Shown here in pieces: positions 26,564 to 34,230 of a DNA stretch of 53,816 bases. Within the stretch, counting starts at the first letter, position 1. Every line of letters begins with the position of its first letter. The notes under the pieces were generated by a model that worked only from the letters and a program-made list of their open reading frames with translations, ran no database searches and was not told the origin of the DNA. The DNA comes from Oscillospiraceae bacterium (GTDB lineage Bacteria > Bacillota > Clostridia > Oscillospirales > SIG627). Location: the NCBI GenBank assembly GCA_015065325.1, contig SVQO01000016.1, forward strand, positions 1 to 53,816, in the 5' to 3' direction. A program made the translations under genes and the position numbers.

Positions 26564-27403
26564 ATGAATCTCAATCCCAATTCATTAGACGGCATTTGTG
26601 CTTGTCTGACCTATGCTCTGGGAGTTGACGCCCCCAACTGTGCCGCCGCTCCCAATCCCGATCTGAAGACTTATATCGACAAAATCTTTGACGGCGGGAA
26701 GGCTGACCGCGTTTTTATGTATAACCCCGACGCCATTCCCCAATGGGTTTATGAAAAATATCCCAATTTAACAGAGCGCACACGTGAAAAAGCGGACATC
26801 GAGGTTCCTCTTTGCGCCGTTCTTCCTCCCTTTACTCCCGTTTGCTACGCCACCATGTACAGTGGTGCACAGCCCGAGGTGCACGGAATTCAGGGGTACG
26901 TAAAGCCCGTTCTGACCATCGACACCTTCTTCGACGCTTTGATCCGCGCAGGAAAAAAGCCCGCTCTCATTACGTACGAAAATACGAGCGTGGGAATCAT
27001 TTTCGGTGGACGTAATATGGAATATCATATTTGCCGCGACGTGGACGAAGCCATCTCCGTTGGAATGGAACTGATCCTGCGTGACGAGCACGATTTCATT
27101 CTTCTTTACAACGGAAATTACGATGCACAGATGCATAACTTCGGTCCCGAGAGTATTGAGGCGTTGGCTGAGCTGAAGGTCAACGACCGCCTGTACAGCG
27201 TCATTTACGATATGATCCGAAAACACTGGAAGCACCACGACACGCTTCTCGGCTTTGCCATGGATCACGGTTCTCATCTGATCGATGAAGAAAACGGATA
27301 TCCTCGCTATGACGACAAAGATATCGTGGGTGCACACGGCTTCAATCTGGAGGAGGATCTGAACATCGTTCACCTCTACAAGGGCATTCCCAAAAGCATT
27401 TAA
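26564..27403 (+). CDS. Alkaline-phosphatase-fold protein (type I phosphodiesterase-like)
   Basis: A 279-residue protein resembling the alkaline phosphatase superfamily, type I phosphodiesterase/nucleotide pyrophosphatase branch. FTPVCYATMYSG, followed by PEVHGIQGY, matches the nucleophile region of those enzymes, with the Thr of PPFTP in the nucleophile place. FAMDHGSH and GAHGF match the later metal-binding motifs. The N-terminal strand that normally gives the first metal-binding Asp is not clear, so the metal site may be incomplete or different. The start is placed at 26564 (GAAAGGA upstream). The substrate is unknown. It ends in a terminator shared with lplA. Confidence 0.72.
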   Translation: MNLNPNSLDGICACLTYALGVDAPNCAAAPNPDLKTYIDKIFDGGKADRVFMYNPDAIPQWVYEKYPNLTERTREKADIEVPLCAVLPPFTPVCYATMYSGAQPEVHGIQGYVKPVLTIDTFFDALIRAGKKPALITYENTSVGIIFGGRNMEYHICRDVDEAISVGMELILRDEHDFILLYNGNYDAQMHNFGPESIEALAELKVNDRLYSVIYDMIRKHWKHHDTLLGFAMDHGSHLIDEENGYPRYDDKDIVGAHGFNLEEDLNIVHLYKGIPKSI

Positions 27404-27405
27404 GC

Positions 27406-27443
27406 AAAAAGGCTGTAAAAACCAAGGTTTTTACAGCCTTTTT
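27406..27443. terminator. Bidirectional terminator between phosphatase-fold gene and lplA
   Basis: An 18-base perfect stem (AAAAAGGCTGTAAAAACC with its complement) around AA, with A/T runs built into both ends. It can serve both converging genes. Confidence 0.88.
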
Positions 27444-27444
27444 C

Positions 27445-28410
27445 TTATAGAAACGTGCATTTCGAAAGCTGATCCAATTCGGAAATCCCTGAGTCGCGAA
27501 GCGCTTTTTGAATGGAAGCGTTTTCGCAGAACACACCGAGCAGGCTTTTTTCGATGGCAGGGCAAAGAGTCGGATCCATAGCGTCGGAAAATACCCGCAC
27601 CGAGACGATTTTTCCTTTTTCCGCAAGAATAAAAAGCTGCACCGAGCCCCAAGGGAACCTTTCGCGAAATTCAAAATCAAATTTCGGAGTTTGCCCCAAA
27701 AACCATGCAGGGTCGGAATGGTGAGCAGTCAGCTCCTCCACCTCAAGCCGTTCCCGCTCGGAAAAGGCAAATTCACCGTAATATCCACCCCATTCGGCAA
27801 AGACCTTCACAAGCTTTTTTTGCAGTTCTTTCACGGTCAGATCCGTACGGAATTCGTTGAGATTACAAACGCGGGAGCGTACGGAAGCAATCCCCTTAGC
27901 GCGGATCTTCTTAGGATCTACGGTCAGATAAGCGGACAGCTTTTCAAGATTTGCAGAAACCAGAAGAGTTCCGTGAAAAAGCTTTGCTCCCTTATGGTCG
28001 GCGGTAGCGTTTCCGGAAAACTTTTTGCCGTCGCAGAGAAGGTCGTTTCTGCCGGAGCAGGTGCAATCGATCCCAAGCTCCTTCAGCGCTTTAACCACAA
28101 GCTGCAGTAAACCCTCTTTATCAAAGCGATCTTTGCCGCAAATAAAGGAAAAATTCAGATTTCCCAAATCGTGATAAACGGCTCCGCCGCCGCTGAGTCT
28201 GCGAGCAAGCTGTACCCCGTCTGCCTTCATCTTTTCAAGATCGCATTCCACCCAAGGATTCTGACCCTTTCCGATGATCACGGCATTTTCATTTTGATAA
28301 AAATGCAGGATCAGATCCCCGTCTTTTACGTATTTTAAAAACCACTCGTCCGTTGCCATATTCACGTGGGCATCGCAGGTCTCGGACAAATATACAAAAT
28401 TTCGATTCAT
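27445..28410 (-). CDS. lplA: Lipoate-protein ligase A
   Basis: A 321-residue lipoate-protein ligase, which activates free lipoate with ATP and attaches it to lipoyl domains of 2-oxoacid dehydrogenases or GcvH. Visible parts are the NMATDEWFL segment, ENAVIIGKGQNPW, the RRLSGGGAVYHDLGNLNF core, the GKKFSGNA lysine region and the C-terminal accessory domain. The start is 28410, with AAAGGAGG seven bases before it; the longer frame is not used. No lipoyl-dependent enzyme gene is in the window, so its partner is unknown. It is a single-gene unit with its own promoter. Confidence 0.93.
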   Translation of the reverse strand: MNRNFVYLSETCDAHVNMATDEWFLKYVKDGDLILHFYQNENAVIIGKGQNPWVECDLEKMKADGVQLARRLSGGGAVYHDLGNLNFSFICGKDRFDKEGLLQLVVKALKELGIDCTCSGRNDLLCDGKKFSGNATADHKGAKLFHGTLLVSANLEKLSAYLTVDPKKIRAKGIASVRSRVCNLNEFRTDLTVKELQKKLVKVFAEWGGYYGEFAFSERERLEVEELTAHHSDPAWFLGQTPKFDFEFRERFPWGSVQLFILAEKGKIVSVRVFSDAMDPTLCPAIEKSLLGVFCENASIQKALRDSGISELDQLSKCTFL

Positions 28411-28432
28411 AGTGCCTCCTTTGGATGATCTC

Positions 28433-28461
28433 ATTATAACATTTTGTCAAAAAAAACGCAA
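28433..28461 (-). promoter_or_regulatory. Promoter of lplA
   Basis: TTGCGT (28456-28461), a 17-base spacer and TATAAT (28433-28438) on the minus strand, back to back with the radA promoter. Confidence 0.6.
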
Positions 28462-28467
28462 GAAAAA

Positions 28468-28496
28468 TTGACACCGCCCGCATTTTTTTCTATAAT
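28468..28496 (+). promoter_or_regulatory. Promoter of the radA-mazG unit
   Basis: TTGACA (28468-28473), a 17-base spacer and TATAAT (28491-28496). Confidence 0.8.
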
Positions 28497-28524
28497 GAAA
28501 GAAAGTATAACAAAGAGGTCCGAT

Positions 28525-29922
28525 ATGGCTGATAAAACGAAAACGATTTACGTCTGCTCCGCATGCGGTGCCACTCAAAGCAAATGGTCGGGGCAATGCC
28601 GCGAATGCGGTGAATGGAATACCATGGAGGAGGAAGTGCAAATCGCTTCCCCCGCTAAGGGAAAGGTGCAAAAAAGCGTTCATCCCGAGGATTTCACAGG
28701 TGCCGTCAAGCTCTGTGAAATACAGGAGGAAGCACTTTTCGGTGAGCGTTATCAAACCGGGATCGGAGAGCTGGATCGTGCATTGGGAGGCGGTATCGTC
28801 CGCGGCTCCATTGCGCTGATCTCCGGAGAACCCGGCATCGGAAAATCCACCCTTCTCCTGCAGATCTGCAAGGAGATGAAAAATCTGAAGGTGCTCTACG
28901 TCTCCGGAGAGGAATCCCAGCTTCAGATCAAAATGCGCGCAAAACGTCTTTCCGCCCTGAGTGAAAATATTTATTTGCAATGCGAAACGGATATCGACGG
29001 GATCCTGGCCGAGATCGAACGGATCGCTCCTGATATTTTGATCATTGACTCCGTGCAGACCATGCAGGACGCCGCCCTTTCCTCCGCTCCCGGAAGCACC
29101 ACCCAGGTCAAGGCTTGTACTGCGCGGATCCTGTCTCAAACGAAAAGAGTTGGCTTTTCCACCATCCTGGTCGGACACGTCAACAAAGACGGCGTTATTG
29201 CAGGGCCAAAGCTTCTGGAGCACATGGTAGACGTCGTTCTCTATTTTGAGGGTGAACGGACACAAAGCTGCCGAATTCTGCGCGCCATTAAAAATCGTTA
29301 CGGCTCCACCAACGAGATCGGACTGTTTGAAATGACTGACAGCGGTCTGGAGGAGGTTCCCGATCCCAGCCGCAGACTCCTGGAGGACAGTCCCAAGCAG
29401 GTTCCCGGTTCCTGCCCCGTTTGTCTGATGGAAGGTACCCGCCCCATTATGACCGAGGTGCAGGCGCTGGTGACAAAATCCCCCTTTCCCAACCCGAAAC
29501 GGCTTTCCAACGGTGTGGATTACAACCGAACATCCATGCTTCTGGCAGTATTGGAAAAGCGTCTGGGGCTTCGTTTCTTCGATAAGGACGTTTATCTGAA
29601 CGTGGTGGGCGGTCTGAAGCTGGACGAAACCGCCGCAGATCTCGGCATCTGCACCGCACTGCTTTCCAGCACGCTGGATCTGTCTTTACCCGGAAGCCTA
29701 ATTGCCATCGGCGAGGTGGGACTTTCCGGCGAATGCCGCACCATCGGTGATTCGGATCTGCGGGTAGCAGAGGCGGCAAGGCTTGGCTTTGAAACCATTC
29801 TGCTTCCCAAAAAGCAAGCAGAACGCTTGAAAAAGAAGCCTGCGGGCGTAAAGCTGGTGGGTGTGAGAAGCGTTTACGAGCTTTTGCAAATTCTGAAGGA
29901 GGGCCGTGATGGAGAAGCGTGA
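28525..29922 (+). CDS. radA: DNA repair protein RadA
   Basis: A 465-residue RadA (Sms), a hexameric RecA-like helicase that extends recombination intermediates. It has the N-terminal zinc finger (CSACG and CRECG, Cys11/14/25/28), Walker A GEPGIGKST (about 101-109), the RadA-specific KNRYGSTNE motif and a C-terminal Lon-like domain (DLGICTALLSS, GEVGLSGE). The start at 28525 follows AAAGAGGT; an upstream in-frame ATG would put the promoter inside the gene and is rejected. It overlaps mazG by 14 bases. Confidence 0.97.
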   Translation: MADKTKTIYVCSACGATQSKWSGQCRECGEWNTMEEEVQIASPAKGKVQKSVHPEDFTGAVKLCEIQEEALFGERYQTGIGELDRALGGGIVRGSIALISGEPGIGKSTLLLQICKEMKNLKVLYVSGEESQLQIKMRAKRLSALSENIYLQCETDIDGILAEIERIAPDILIIDSVQTMQDAALSSAPGSTTQVKACTARILSQTKRVGFSTILVGHVNKDGVIAGPKLLEHMVDVVLYFEGERTQSCRILRAIKNRYGSTNEIGLFEMTDSGLEEVPDPSRRLLEDSPKQVPGSCPVCLMEGTRPIMTEVQALVTKSPFPNPKRLSNGVDYNRTSMLLAVLEKRLGLRFFDKDVYLNVVGGLKLDETAADLGICTALLSSTLDLSLPGSLIAIGEVGLSGECRTIGDSDLRVAEAARLGFETILLPKKQAERLKKKPAGVKLVGVRSVYELLQILKEGRDGEA

Positions 29923-30547
29923 ATTTGCCGAAAAGAAACACTTTGATTTTTCCGATCTGATGGAGCTCGTAGCTCTTTTACGTGCACCCGACGGTTGTCC
30001 CTGGGATCGGGAGCAGACCCACGAAAGCATCCGAAACAACTTCGTAGAGGAAGCGTACGAGGTTTGCGAGGGGATCGACACAAAAAACGACAAGCTTCTT
30101 TGCGAGGAGCTTGGTGACGTTTTGCTTCAGATTGTTTTCCATACCTCCATCGCCTCCGAGGAAAAGCGCTTTGAGATGAGCGACGTAACGGACGGCATTT
30201 GCCGAAAGATGATCCGCCGTCACCCCCATATTTTCTCCGAGAAAGAAATTTCTGAGAAGGATATACAAAAGAATTGGGACGAGATCAAAAAGCAGGAAAA
30301 GGGAGAAAGGACTCTTGCCGATACTCTTGCTCGCGTTTCCTCTGCCTTGCCTGCCCTGAAGCGAGCGGAAAAGTTCGTGGAAAAGGGTGCCGAGCCTACC
30401 GCGATCCCTTACGCGGATCCTTTGCTGGAAAAAGGCGAAGCACTGTTTCAGATCGTCAGAGAATGCATCAAAGAGGAGCTGGACCCCGAGCAAGCGCTGA
30501 ACGCTTATCTGAAGCATCTCCTCAAAAACTGCACAAATTGTGAATAG
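29909..30547 (+). CDS. mazG: MazG nucleoside triphosphate pyrophosphohydrolase
   Basis: A 212-residue MazG, which hydrolyses non-standard or excess NTPs to monophosphates. The helical metal site is seen in LRAPDGCPWDREQTH, EEAYEV and EELGDVLLQIVFH. A shortened second half (LPALKRAEK) is kept. ATG 29909 is preferred to GTG 29906, because AAGGAGG lies six bases before it. The gene overlaps radA and sits ahead of hup-rqcP-yabP-yabQ-divIC, much as yabN does in Bacillus. Confidence 0.95.
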   Translation: MEKREFAEKKHFDFSDLMELVALLRAPDGCPWDREQTHESIRNNFVEEAYEVCEGIDTKNDKLLCEELGDVLLQIVFHTSIASEEKRFEMSDVTDGICRKMIRRHPHIFSEKEISEKDIQKNWDEIKKQEKGERTLADTLARVSSALPALKRAEKFVEKGAEPTAIPYADPLLEKGEALFQIVRECIKEELDPEQALNAYLKHLLKNCTNCE

Positions 30548-30593
30548 AAAAATTATCCTTTTCGTCGATTTTTTTCCCGAGCTTAAAAAAGGC

Positions 30594-30622
30594 TTGAAAT
30601 CCCTTGAATTCAATGCTAAAAT
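30594..30622 (+). promoter_or_regulatory. Promoter of hup
   Basis: TTGAAA (30594-30599), a 17-base spacer and TAAAAT (30617-30622). Confidence 0.65.
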
Positions 30623-30668
30623 CAAATCATACCAGCTTGCAAAATACAAACGCTAAGGAGTGATCGGT

Positions 30669-30950
30669 ATGACTAAATCAGAACTCTCCCTTGCCCTTGC
30701 AGAAAAAATCGGTATCAAGAAAAAGGATGCCCGTCTTGTGACGGACGAGATCTTTGAGCTGATGCGTTCAGCGCTGGTCCGCGGCGAAAAGGTACAGATC
30801 TCCGGCTTCGGCAGCTTTGAGGTCAAGGACCGCCCCGCAAGGATCGGTCATAACCCGAGCACTCACGAGGAAATCCAAATTCCTGCATACAAAAGCGCAA
30901 GCTTCTCCCCCGGCAAAACGCTGAAGGGAGCCATCAATAAAAAAGGATGA
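30669..30950 (+). CDS. hup: HU-type histone-like DNA-binding protein
   Basis: A 93-residue HU/IHF-family protein that bends and compacts DNA. The family pattern is plain: MTKSELSLALAEK, KVQISGFGSFEV, the beta-arm RPARIGHNPSTHEEI, and PGKTLKGAIN at the end. The start at 30669 has AAGGAG eight bases upstream; the earlier in-frame GTG overlaps that site and is rejected. A promoter ahead and a hairpin behind suggest high, separate expression. Confidence 0.96.
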   Translation: MTKSELSLALAEKIGIKKKDARLVTDEIFELMRSALVRGEKVQISGFGSFEVKDRPARIGHNPSTHEEIQIPAYKSASFSPGKTLKGAINKKG

Positions 30951-30975
30951 GGGGCTGAAATCGGCCCCTTTTTTG
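30951..30975 (+). terminator. Hairpin terminator between hup and rqcP
   Basis: GGGGC-TGAAATCG-GCCCC followed by six T residues. Read-through must occur if rqcP uses the hup promoter. Confidence 0.65.
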
Positions 30976-30982
30976 TGAAACA

Positions 30983-31231
30983 ATGCGATTAGACAAATTT
31001 TTAAAGGTATCCCGTATCATTAAGCGCCGTTCCGTGGCAAACGACGCTTGCAGCGAAAGCCACGTAATGGTCAATTCCCGAATCGTCAAACCGGCTTACG
31101 ATTTGAAGATCGGTGATATCATCGAGGTTCAGTTCGGTCAGCGCGTTTTTCGGTGCCGTGTCAAGGCAATGCCTGAGCACGTTGGAAAAAGCGAAGCTTC
31201 CACTCTTTACGAGGTACTGGAGGAGGAATAA
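30983..31231 (+). CDS. rqcP: S4-domain RNA-binding protein RqcP
   Basis: An 82-residue S4-domain protein matching RqcP (YabO), which works with RqcH in adding alanine tails to stalled nascent chains on 50S subunits. The S4 fold is seen in MRLDKFLKVSRIIKRR, the VMVNSRIVKPAYDLKIGD core and a basic patch. No clear Shine-Dalgarno site precedes the ATG; the T-run of the preceding terminator ends only eight bases before it. The gene order rqcP-yabP-yabQ-divIC matches Bacillus. Confidence 0.93.
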   Translation: MRLDKFLKVSRIIKRRSVANDACSESHVMVNSRIVKPAYDLKIGDIIEVQFGQRVFRCRVKAMPEHVGKSEASTLYEVLEEE

Positions 31232-31278
31232 AGCGCGGCTTTCTTTCATAAAATGAATCACGAAATGAGGTGAACTTT

Positions 31279-31545
31279 ATGGAAGAAAAGAAGTGCTCGG
31301 TTCTTTTGGAAAACAAAAGCCGTTTATCTCTGACCGGAATTTTGGAGATCAAGAGCTTTCAGGAAACGGCGGCAGAGTTTGACACCTGCCAAGGTCCATT
31401 ACAGATCACGGGCGAGAATATTCATATGGAGCGGTTGGATCTGGATACGGGAGAGGTGGAGCTGAAGGGCGTTTTCATTTCTCTCTATTACCCTGCTATC
31501 GATCAAGCTAAGCCCCGATCCTTTTGGGGAAAGCTTCTGGGCTGA
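31279..31545 (+). CDS. yabP: Sporulation protein YabP
   Basis: An 88-residue YabP, a mother-cell protein required at a late sporulation stage in Bacillus; its activity is unknown. The family pattern ENKSRLSLTGILEIKSF, the ITGENIHMERLDLDTGEVELKG core and a YYP tail are present. The start at 31279 has GAGGTGA upstream. Its stop overlaps the yabQ start (TGATG), so the two are translated together. Confidence 0.9.
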   Translation: MEEKKCSVLLENKSRLSLTGILEIKSFQETAAEFDTCQGPLQITGENIHMERLDLDTGEVELKGVFISLYYPAIDQAKPRSFWGKLLG

Positions 31546-32045
31546 TGGACTACACCGCAAATCAGGACAGCTTCCTTTTCTTTTCCGCCATCCTTCTGGG
31601 GTTCCTGATCGGCTTTTACTACGAGATCTTCCGATTCCTCAGACTTGCTCTCCCCCACCCCGGGTTTCTCGTTTTTTTGGAGGACTTGCTTTTTTTGCTT
31701 CCTCTTTCACCCGTTTTGATCTTTTTTCATTACGCTCTGAGCGACGGGATCCTACGGTGGTTTTCCCTGACGGGGTGTTTGCTGGGATTTCTTTTGTACT
31801 TGGGAACGGTGGGAAAGCTCCTTCTTCGTTTTTCAGCGGGGATCTTGTTTTGCATACGAGCGGTTTTGAAATGGCTTTTCAGGTTTTTCGTCCTCCCGCC
31901 GCTCATCGTTTTCAAAAATATAACAAATTATCTATATGCCAAGTGGAAAAGTACTGTTATAATACTTAGGAAGAATCGAGATAAAAAGCTTTTAAAAAGA
32001 AAGAAAAAACTTCTTTCCCGCTACGCGGAGAAAGGATTTCAATAG
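31545..32045 (+). CDS. yabQ: Spore cortex biosynthesis protein YabQ
   Basis: A 166-residue YabQ, a membrane protein needed for spore cortex formation. Four to five hydrophobic segments are followed by a strongly basic tail (KNRDKKLLKRKKKLL). The FLIGFYYEIFRFLR segment near the N-terminus and the LEDLLFLL segment fit the family. The start at 31545 overlaps the yabP stop. Confidence 0.88.
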   Translation: MDYTANQDSFLFFSAILLGFLIGFYYEIFRFLRLALPHPGFLVFLEDLLFLLPLSPVLIFFHYALSDGILRWFSLTGCLLGFLLYLGTVGKLLLRFSAGILFCIRAVLKWLFRFFVLPPLIVFKNITNYLYAKWKSTVIILRKNRDKKLLKRKKKLLSRYAEKGFQ

Positions 32046-32057
32046 ACAGGAGCTACC

Positions 32058-32339
32058 ATGAACGGCGCAAAACTCATTTTTTTCGGAAAAATCATTTTCA
32101 CCGTACTGATTGTTTTTTTGGTGATCACTATTATCGATAAAAACCTTGAGATCAACGATCTGAAGGAAAAAGAAGAAAAGGTCCGTCAGCAAATGCAATC
32201 CTATACCCTACAGGTGGAAAAGCTGAACACCCAACTGGAGGAAGAGGTTTCGGAAGAAACCATTAAGCGAATTGCAAGAGAAAAACTGAATCTGAGAGAT
32301 CCGGGCGATATTATCTACGCCAACGAGCAGCCCGGTTAA
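32058..32339 (+). CDS. divIC: Septum formation initiator DivIC/FtsB-like
   Basis: A 93-residue bitopic protein of the DivIC/FtsB family, part of the division complex with FtsL and DivIB. It has one N-terminal transmembrane helix (IIFTVLIVFLVITII), a coiled coil (about 33-70, with Leu/Glu heptads) and the closing ARE-KLNLRDPGD motif typical of the family. AGGAG precedes the start by six bases. It is the last gene of the yab cluster. Confidence 0.92.
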   Translation: MNGAKLIFFGKIIFTVLIVFLVITIIDKNLEINDLKEKEEKVRQQMQSYTLQVEKLNTQLEEEVSEETIKRIAREKLNLRDPGDIIYANEQPG

Positions 32340-32363
32340 AAAGCCGCAAATTGCGGCTTTTTT
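32338..32363 (+). terminator. Terminator of divIC
   Basis: AAAAAGCCGCAA-A-TTGCGGCTTTTTT; the hairpin starts at the divIC stop codon. Confidence 0.8.
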
Positions 32364-32371
32364 CTTTTTTT

Positions 32372-32399
32372 GAATATTTTCTCCTTTCGAGGTAACAAT
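32372..32399 (+). promoter_or_regulatory. Possible sigma-F/sigma-G promoter of the spoIIQ-like gene
   Basis: GGTAACAAT (32391-32399) fits the GGNNANANT -10 pattern of forespore promoters, and TGAATA (32371-32376) fits the -35 pattern, but the 14-base spacing is one or two short. Weak call, supported mainly by the gene it precedes. Confidence 0.35.
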
Positions 32400-32432
32400 A
32401 TAGACAAACCAAAACCACGAAAGGAAATCACA

Positions 32433-33173
32433 ATGTCTAATCAACTGAAAAAAAAGAATACCGCTAGCGGGGGCTTATACATAGCCCTGGCTATCTGCAT
32501 CCTGTCCGTCATCTGCATCGGTGTTTACAGCGCGGTCATTAACATTGTAAACCCCGTAACCAGCAAAAATCCCACTCAGCAAGAAACGAAAAAGGAAATC
32601 AAAAAAACGCCTTCCGTCATCATTGAAGGAGGAGACGAAAAAACGCCTTCGGTAACAACGCCCACCGTTTCAAGACCCGAAGCGACTCTCCCCTCCGTTG
32701 ATGCTCCCACCGTCAACAAAGAACCGGAGGAGGACGTCAGCGTACAATCCCAGCCTACTCCGCCCACCTATACCATGCCCGTAGCAGGTAACGTAACCAA
32801 ACCCTTTTCAAACGATATTCTGGTATATTCCACAACTATGAACGATTACCGAGTCCATAACGGAGTCGATATCGTCACGGCAGTGGGTACCCCCGTCAAA
32901 GCCTTTACCGACGGCACGGTAGAAGCAATTTACGAGGATCCTTTGATGGGACACACCATTGTCGTAGATCACGGAAACAATACCAAAAGCTACTACTCTA
33001 ACCTGACCTCTGCATTTCCCGAGGGGATCGTGGCAGGTAAAAAGGTAAAGGAGGGAGAGGTCATCGGCGGTGTCGGAGAGAGCATTCTCATCGAATGTGC
33101 CGAGGAGCCTCACCTGCACTTTGAGGTGATGGTTGGCTCCGAATACGTGGATCCCATGAGTTATTTCCAATAA
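32433..33173 (+). CDS. spoIIQ: M23 (LytM) domain protein, SpoIIQ-like
   Basis: A 246-residue membrane-anchored protein: a short cytoplasmic tail, one transmembrane helix (LYIALAICILSVICIGVYS), a Thr/Pro/Glu linker with two TPSV-type repeats, then a LytM/M23 domain. The domain keeps both zinc motifs, HNGVD (His142, Asp146) and HLHFE (His229). Bacillus SpoIIQ has lost part of this site, while clostridial SpoIIQ proteins often keep it. With spoIIIAA-AH in the same window it is the likely forespore partner of SpoIIIAH. An ordinary cell-wall endopeptidase is the alternative. The start at 32433 follows AAAGGA. Confidence 0.78.
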   Translation: MSNQLKKKNTASGGLYIALAICILSVICIGVYSAVINIVNPVTSKNPTQQETKKEIKKTPSVIIEGGDEKTPSVTTPTVSRPEATLPSVDAPTVNKEPEEDVSVQSQPTPPTYTMPVAGNVTKPFSNDILVYSTTMNDYRVHNGVDIVTAVGTPVKAFTDGTVEAIYEDPLMGHTIVVDHGNNTKSYYSNLTSAFPEGIVAGKKVKEGEVIGGVGESILIECAEEPHLHFEVMVGSEYVDPMSYFQ

Positions 33174-33182
33174 AAGCATTTC

Positions 33183-33207
33183 AGGCGGCATTTTGCCGCC
33201 TTTTTTT
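33183..33207 (+). terminator. Terminator of the spoIIQ-like gene
   Basis: AGGCGGCA-TTT-TGCCGCCT with a run of seven T residues. Confidence 0.85.
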
Positions 33208-33211
33208 CTGC

Positions 33212-33239
33212 ACCAAACAAAGCCCTTTCGCATAAGATA
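33212..33239 (+). promoter_or_regulatory. Sigma-K-like promoter of the Cys-rich gene
   Basis: CATAAGATA (33231-33239) matches the mother-cell sigma-K -10 pattern CATANNNTA, with AC (33212-33213) 17 bases upstream, the usual -35 of this sigma factor. No sigma-A promoter is visible in the gap. Confidence 0.5.
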
Positions 33240-33272
33240 AACTGAGTGAAAAAACAAAAGGAGGCTTTTTTT

Positions 33273-34094
33273 ATGATAGATCAATCTAAAGGAGCAAGAG
33301 GTGCTTGCGGTCGTGACAGCGGTGCCTGCTGTATCGATACATACCGCATTTACGATTCCTGCCGCAATCAGGAGTGTCTGGAAGAAATGAGGATCCTCGT
33401 TACCGATGAAGGACAGCGCATTCTGGATTCTGCAAACGCCATCCGCGTCAAAAGCATCAAGGTGCTTTGGACAAAAATCGACACCGAGGAAATGCCCTTC
33501 AACAAGGGATATTTCCAAATCAACATCCGATACTATTTTCACTGCGTACTGGATTGCTGCACGGGTCTTGGGACGGGACAGGACGTAGCGGGACTTTGTG
33601 CTTGGGATAAAAGTGTTTTACTGTACGGCGGCGAAGGAAACGTTGCCATTTTCAAATCAGACGTATTGCCTGACGCTTTTTGTCCCACGGGGAAGGCTAT
33701 GATCCATCAAGGAACCAATCTCCCCCGTGCAGTGGTAGAGGTTGCCGAGCCCGTTCCCCTGCGTTTGAACGTAATGGAACGTTGTGCTTGCCAAAGCTTC
33801 GGCACTTGCGTTTTGGACGCGGGTCAGCTCCCCGATCATATTTGCGCCTGCTACGAAGGCAGGTTTACCGAAAACGCAGGAGGAAACAAGGTATGTTTCC
33901 TTTCCCTGGGGCTTTTCGCTCTGGTTCGTATGGAACGTCCCGCTCAGCTTGTAATTCCCGCCTGCGACAGCTGTATTCCCTCAGAAGAAAGCCAATGTGA
34001 GCTCCCCTACACCGACCCCTGTGCTCTGTTCCGCTCCATGGAATTTCCCGTTAAAGAATTTTACCCCGAAATGAAAGACGGCTGCAGCGAATAA
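33273..34094 (+). CDS. Cys-rich conserved protein, probably sporulation-linked
   Basis: A 273-residue soluble protein with about twenty cysteines, among them GACGRDSGACCID, YDSCRNQEC, HCVLDCCTG, ERCACQSFGTC and CDSCIP. It has no signal peptide and no membrane segment. Similar Cys-rich proteins are conserved in Clostridia, but I know no named function. The sigma-K-like promoter and the position between a spoIIQ-like gene and sipL/sigK suggest expression in the mother cell, where Cys-rich proteins often join the cross-linked spore coat. That role is inference. The start at 33273 has AAAGGAGG eight bases before it. Confidence 0.8.
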   Translation: MIDQSKGARGACGRDSGACCIDTYRIYDSCRNQECLEEMRILVTDEGQRILDSANAIRVKSIKVLWTKIDTEEMPFNKGYFQINIRYYFHCVLDCCTGLGTGQDVAGLCAWDKSVLLYGGEGNVAIFKSDVLPDAFCPTGKAMIHQGTNLPRAVVEVAEPVPLRLNVMERCACQSFGTCVLDAGQLPDHICACYEGRFTENAGGNKVCFLSLGLFALVRMERPAQLVIPACDSCIPSEESQCELPYTDPCALFRSMEFPVKEFYPEMKDGCSE

Positions 34095-34097
34095 AAA

Positions 34098-34132
34098 GAA
34101 AGGAAAGGCGCTTGCCTTTCCCTTCTTTTTTT
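34098..34132 (+). terminator. Terminator of the Cys-rich gene
   Basis: GGAAAGGC-GCTT-GCCTTTCC followed by CTTC and a T-run. Confidence 0.75.
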
Positions 34133-34161
34133 ATTTCAAAATTTTTGCAGTAAAATATGTC

Positions 34162-34190
34162 TTGACAAAAAAGGTAAAATTCGTTATACT
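34162..34190 (+). promoter_or_regulatory. Promoter of the small lipoprotein gene
   Basis: TTGACA (34162-34167), a 17-base spacer and TATACT (34185-34190). Confidence 0.75.
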
Positions 34191-34230
34191 GTATTCAGAG
34201 TAATTTTTGAAATGTTTAAGGGGTAATCTT

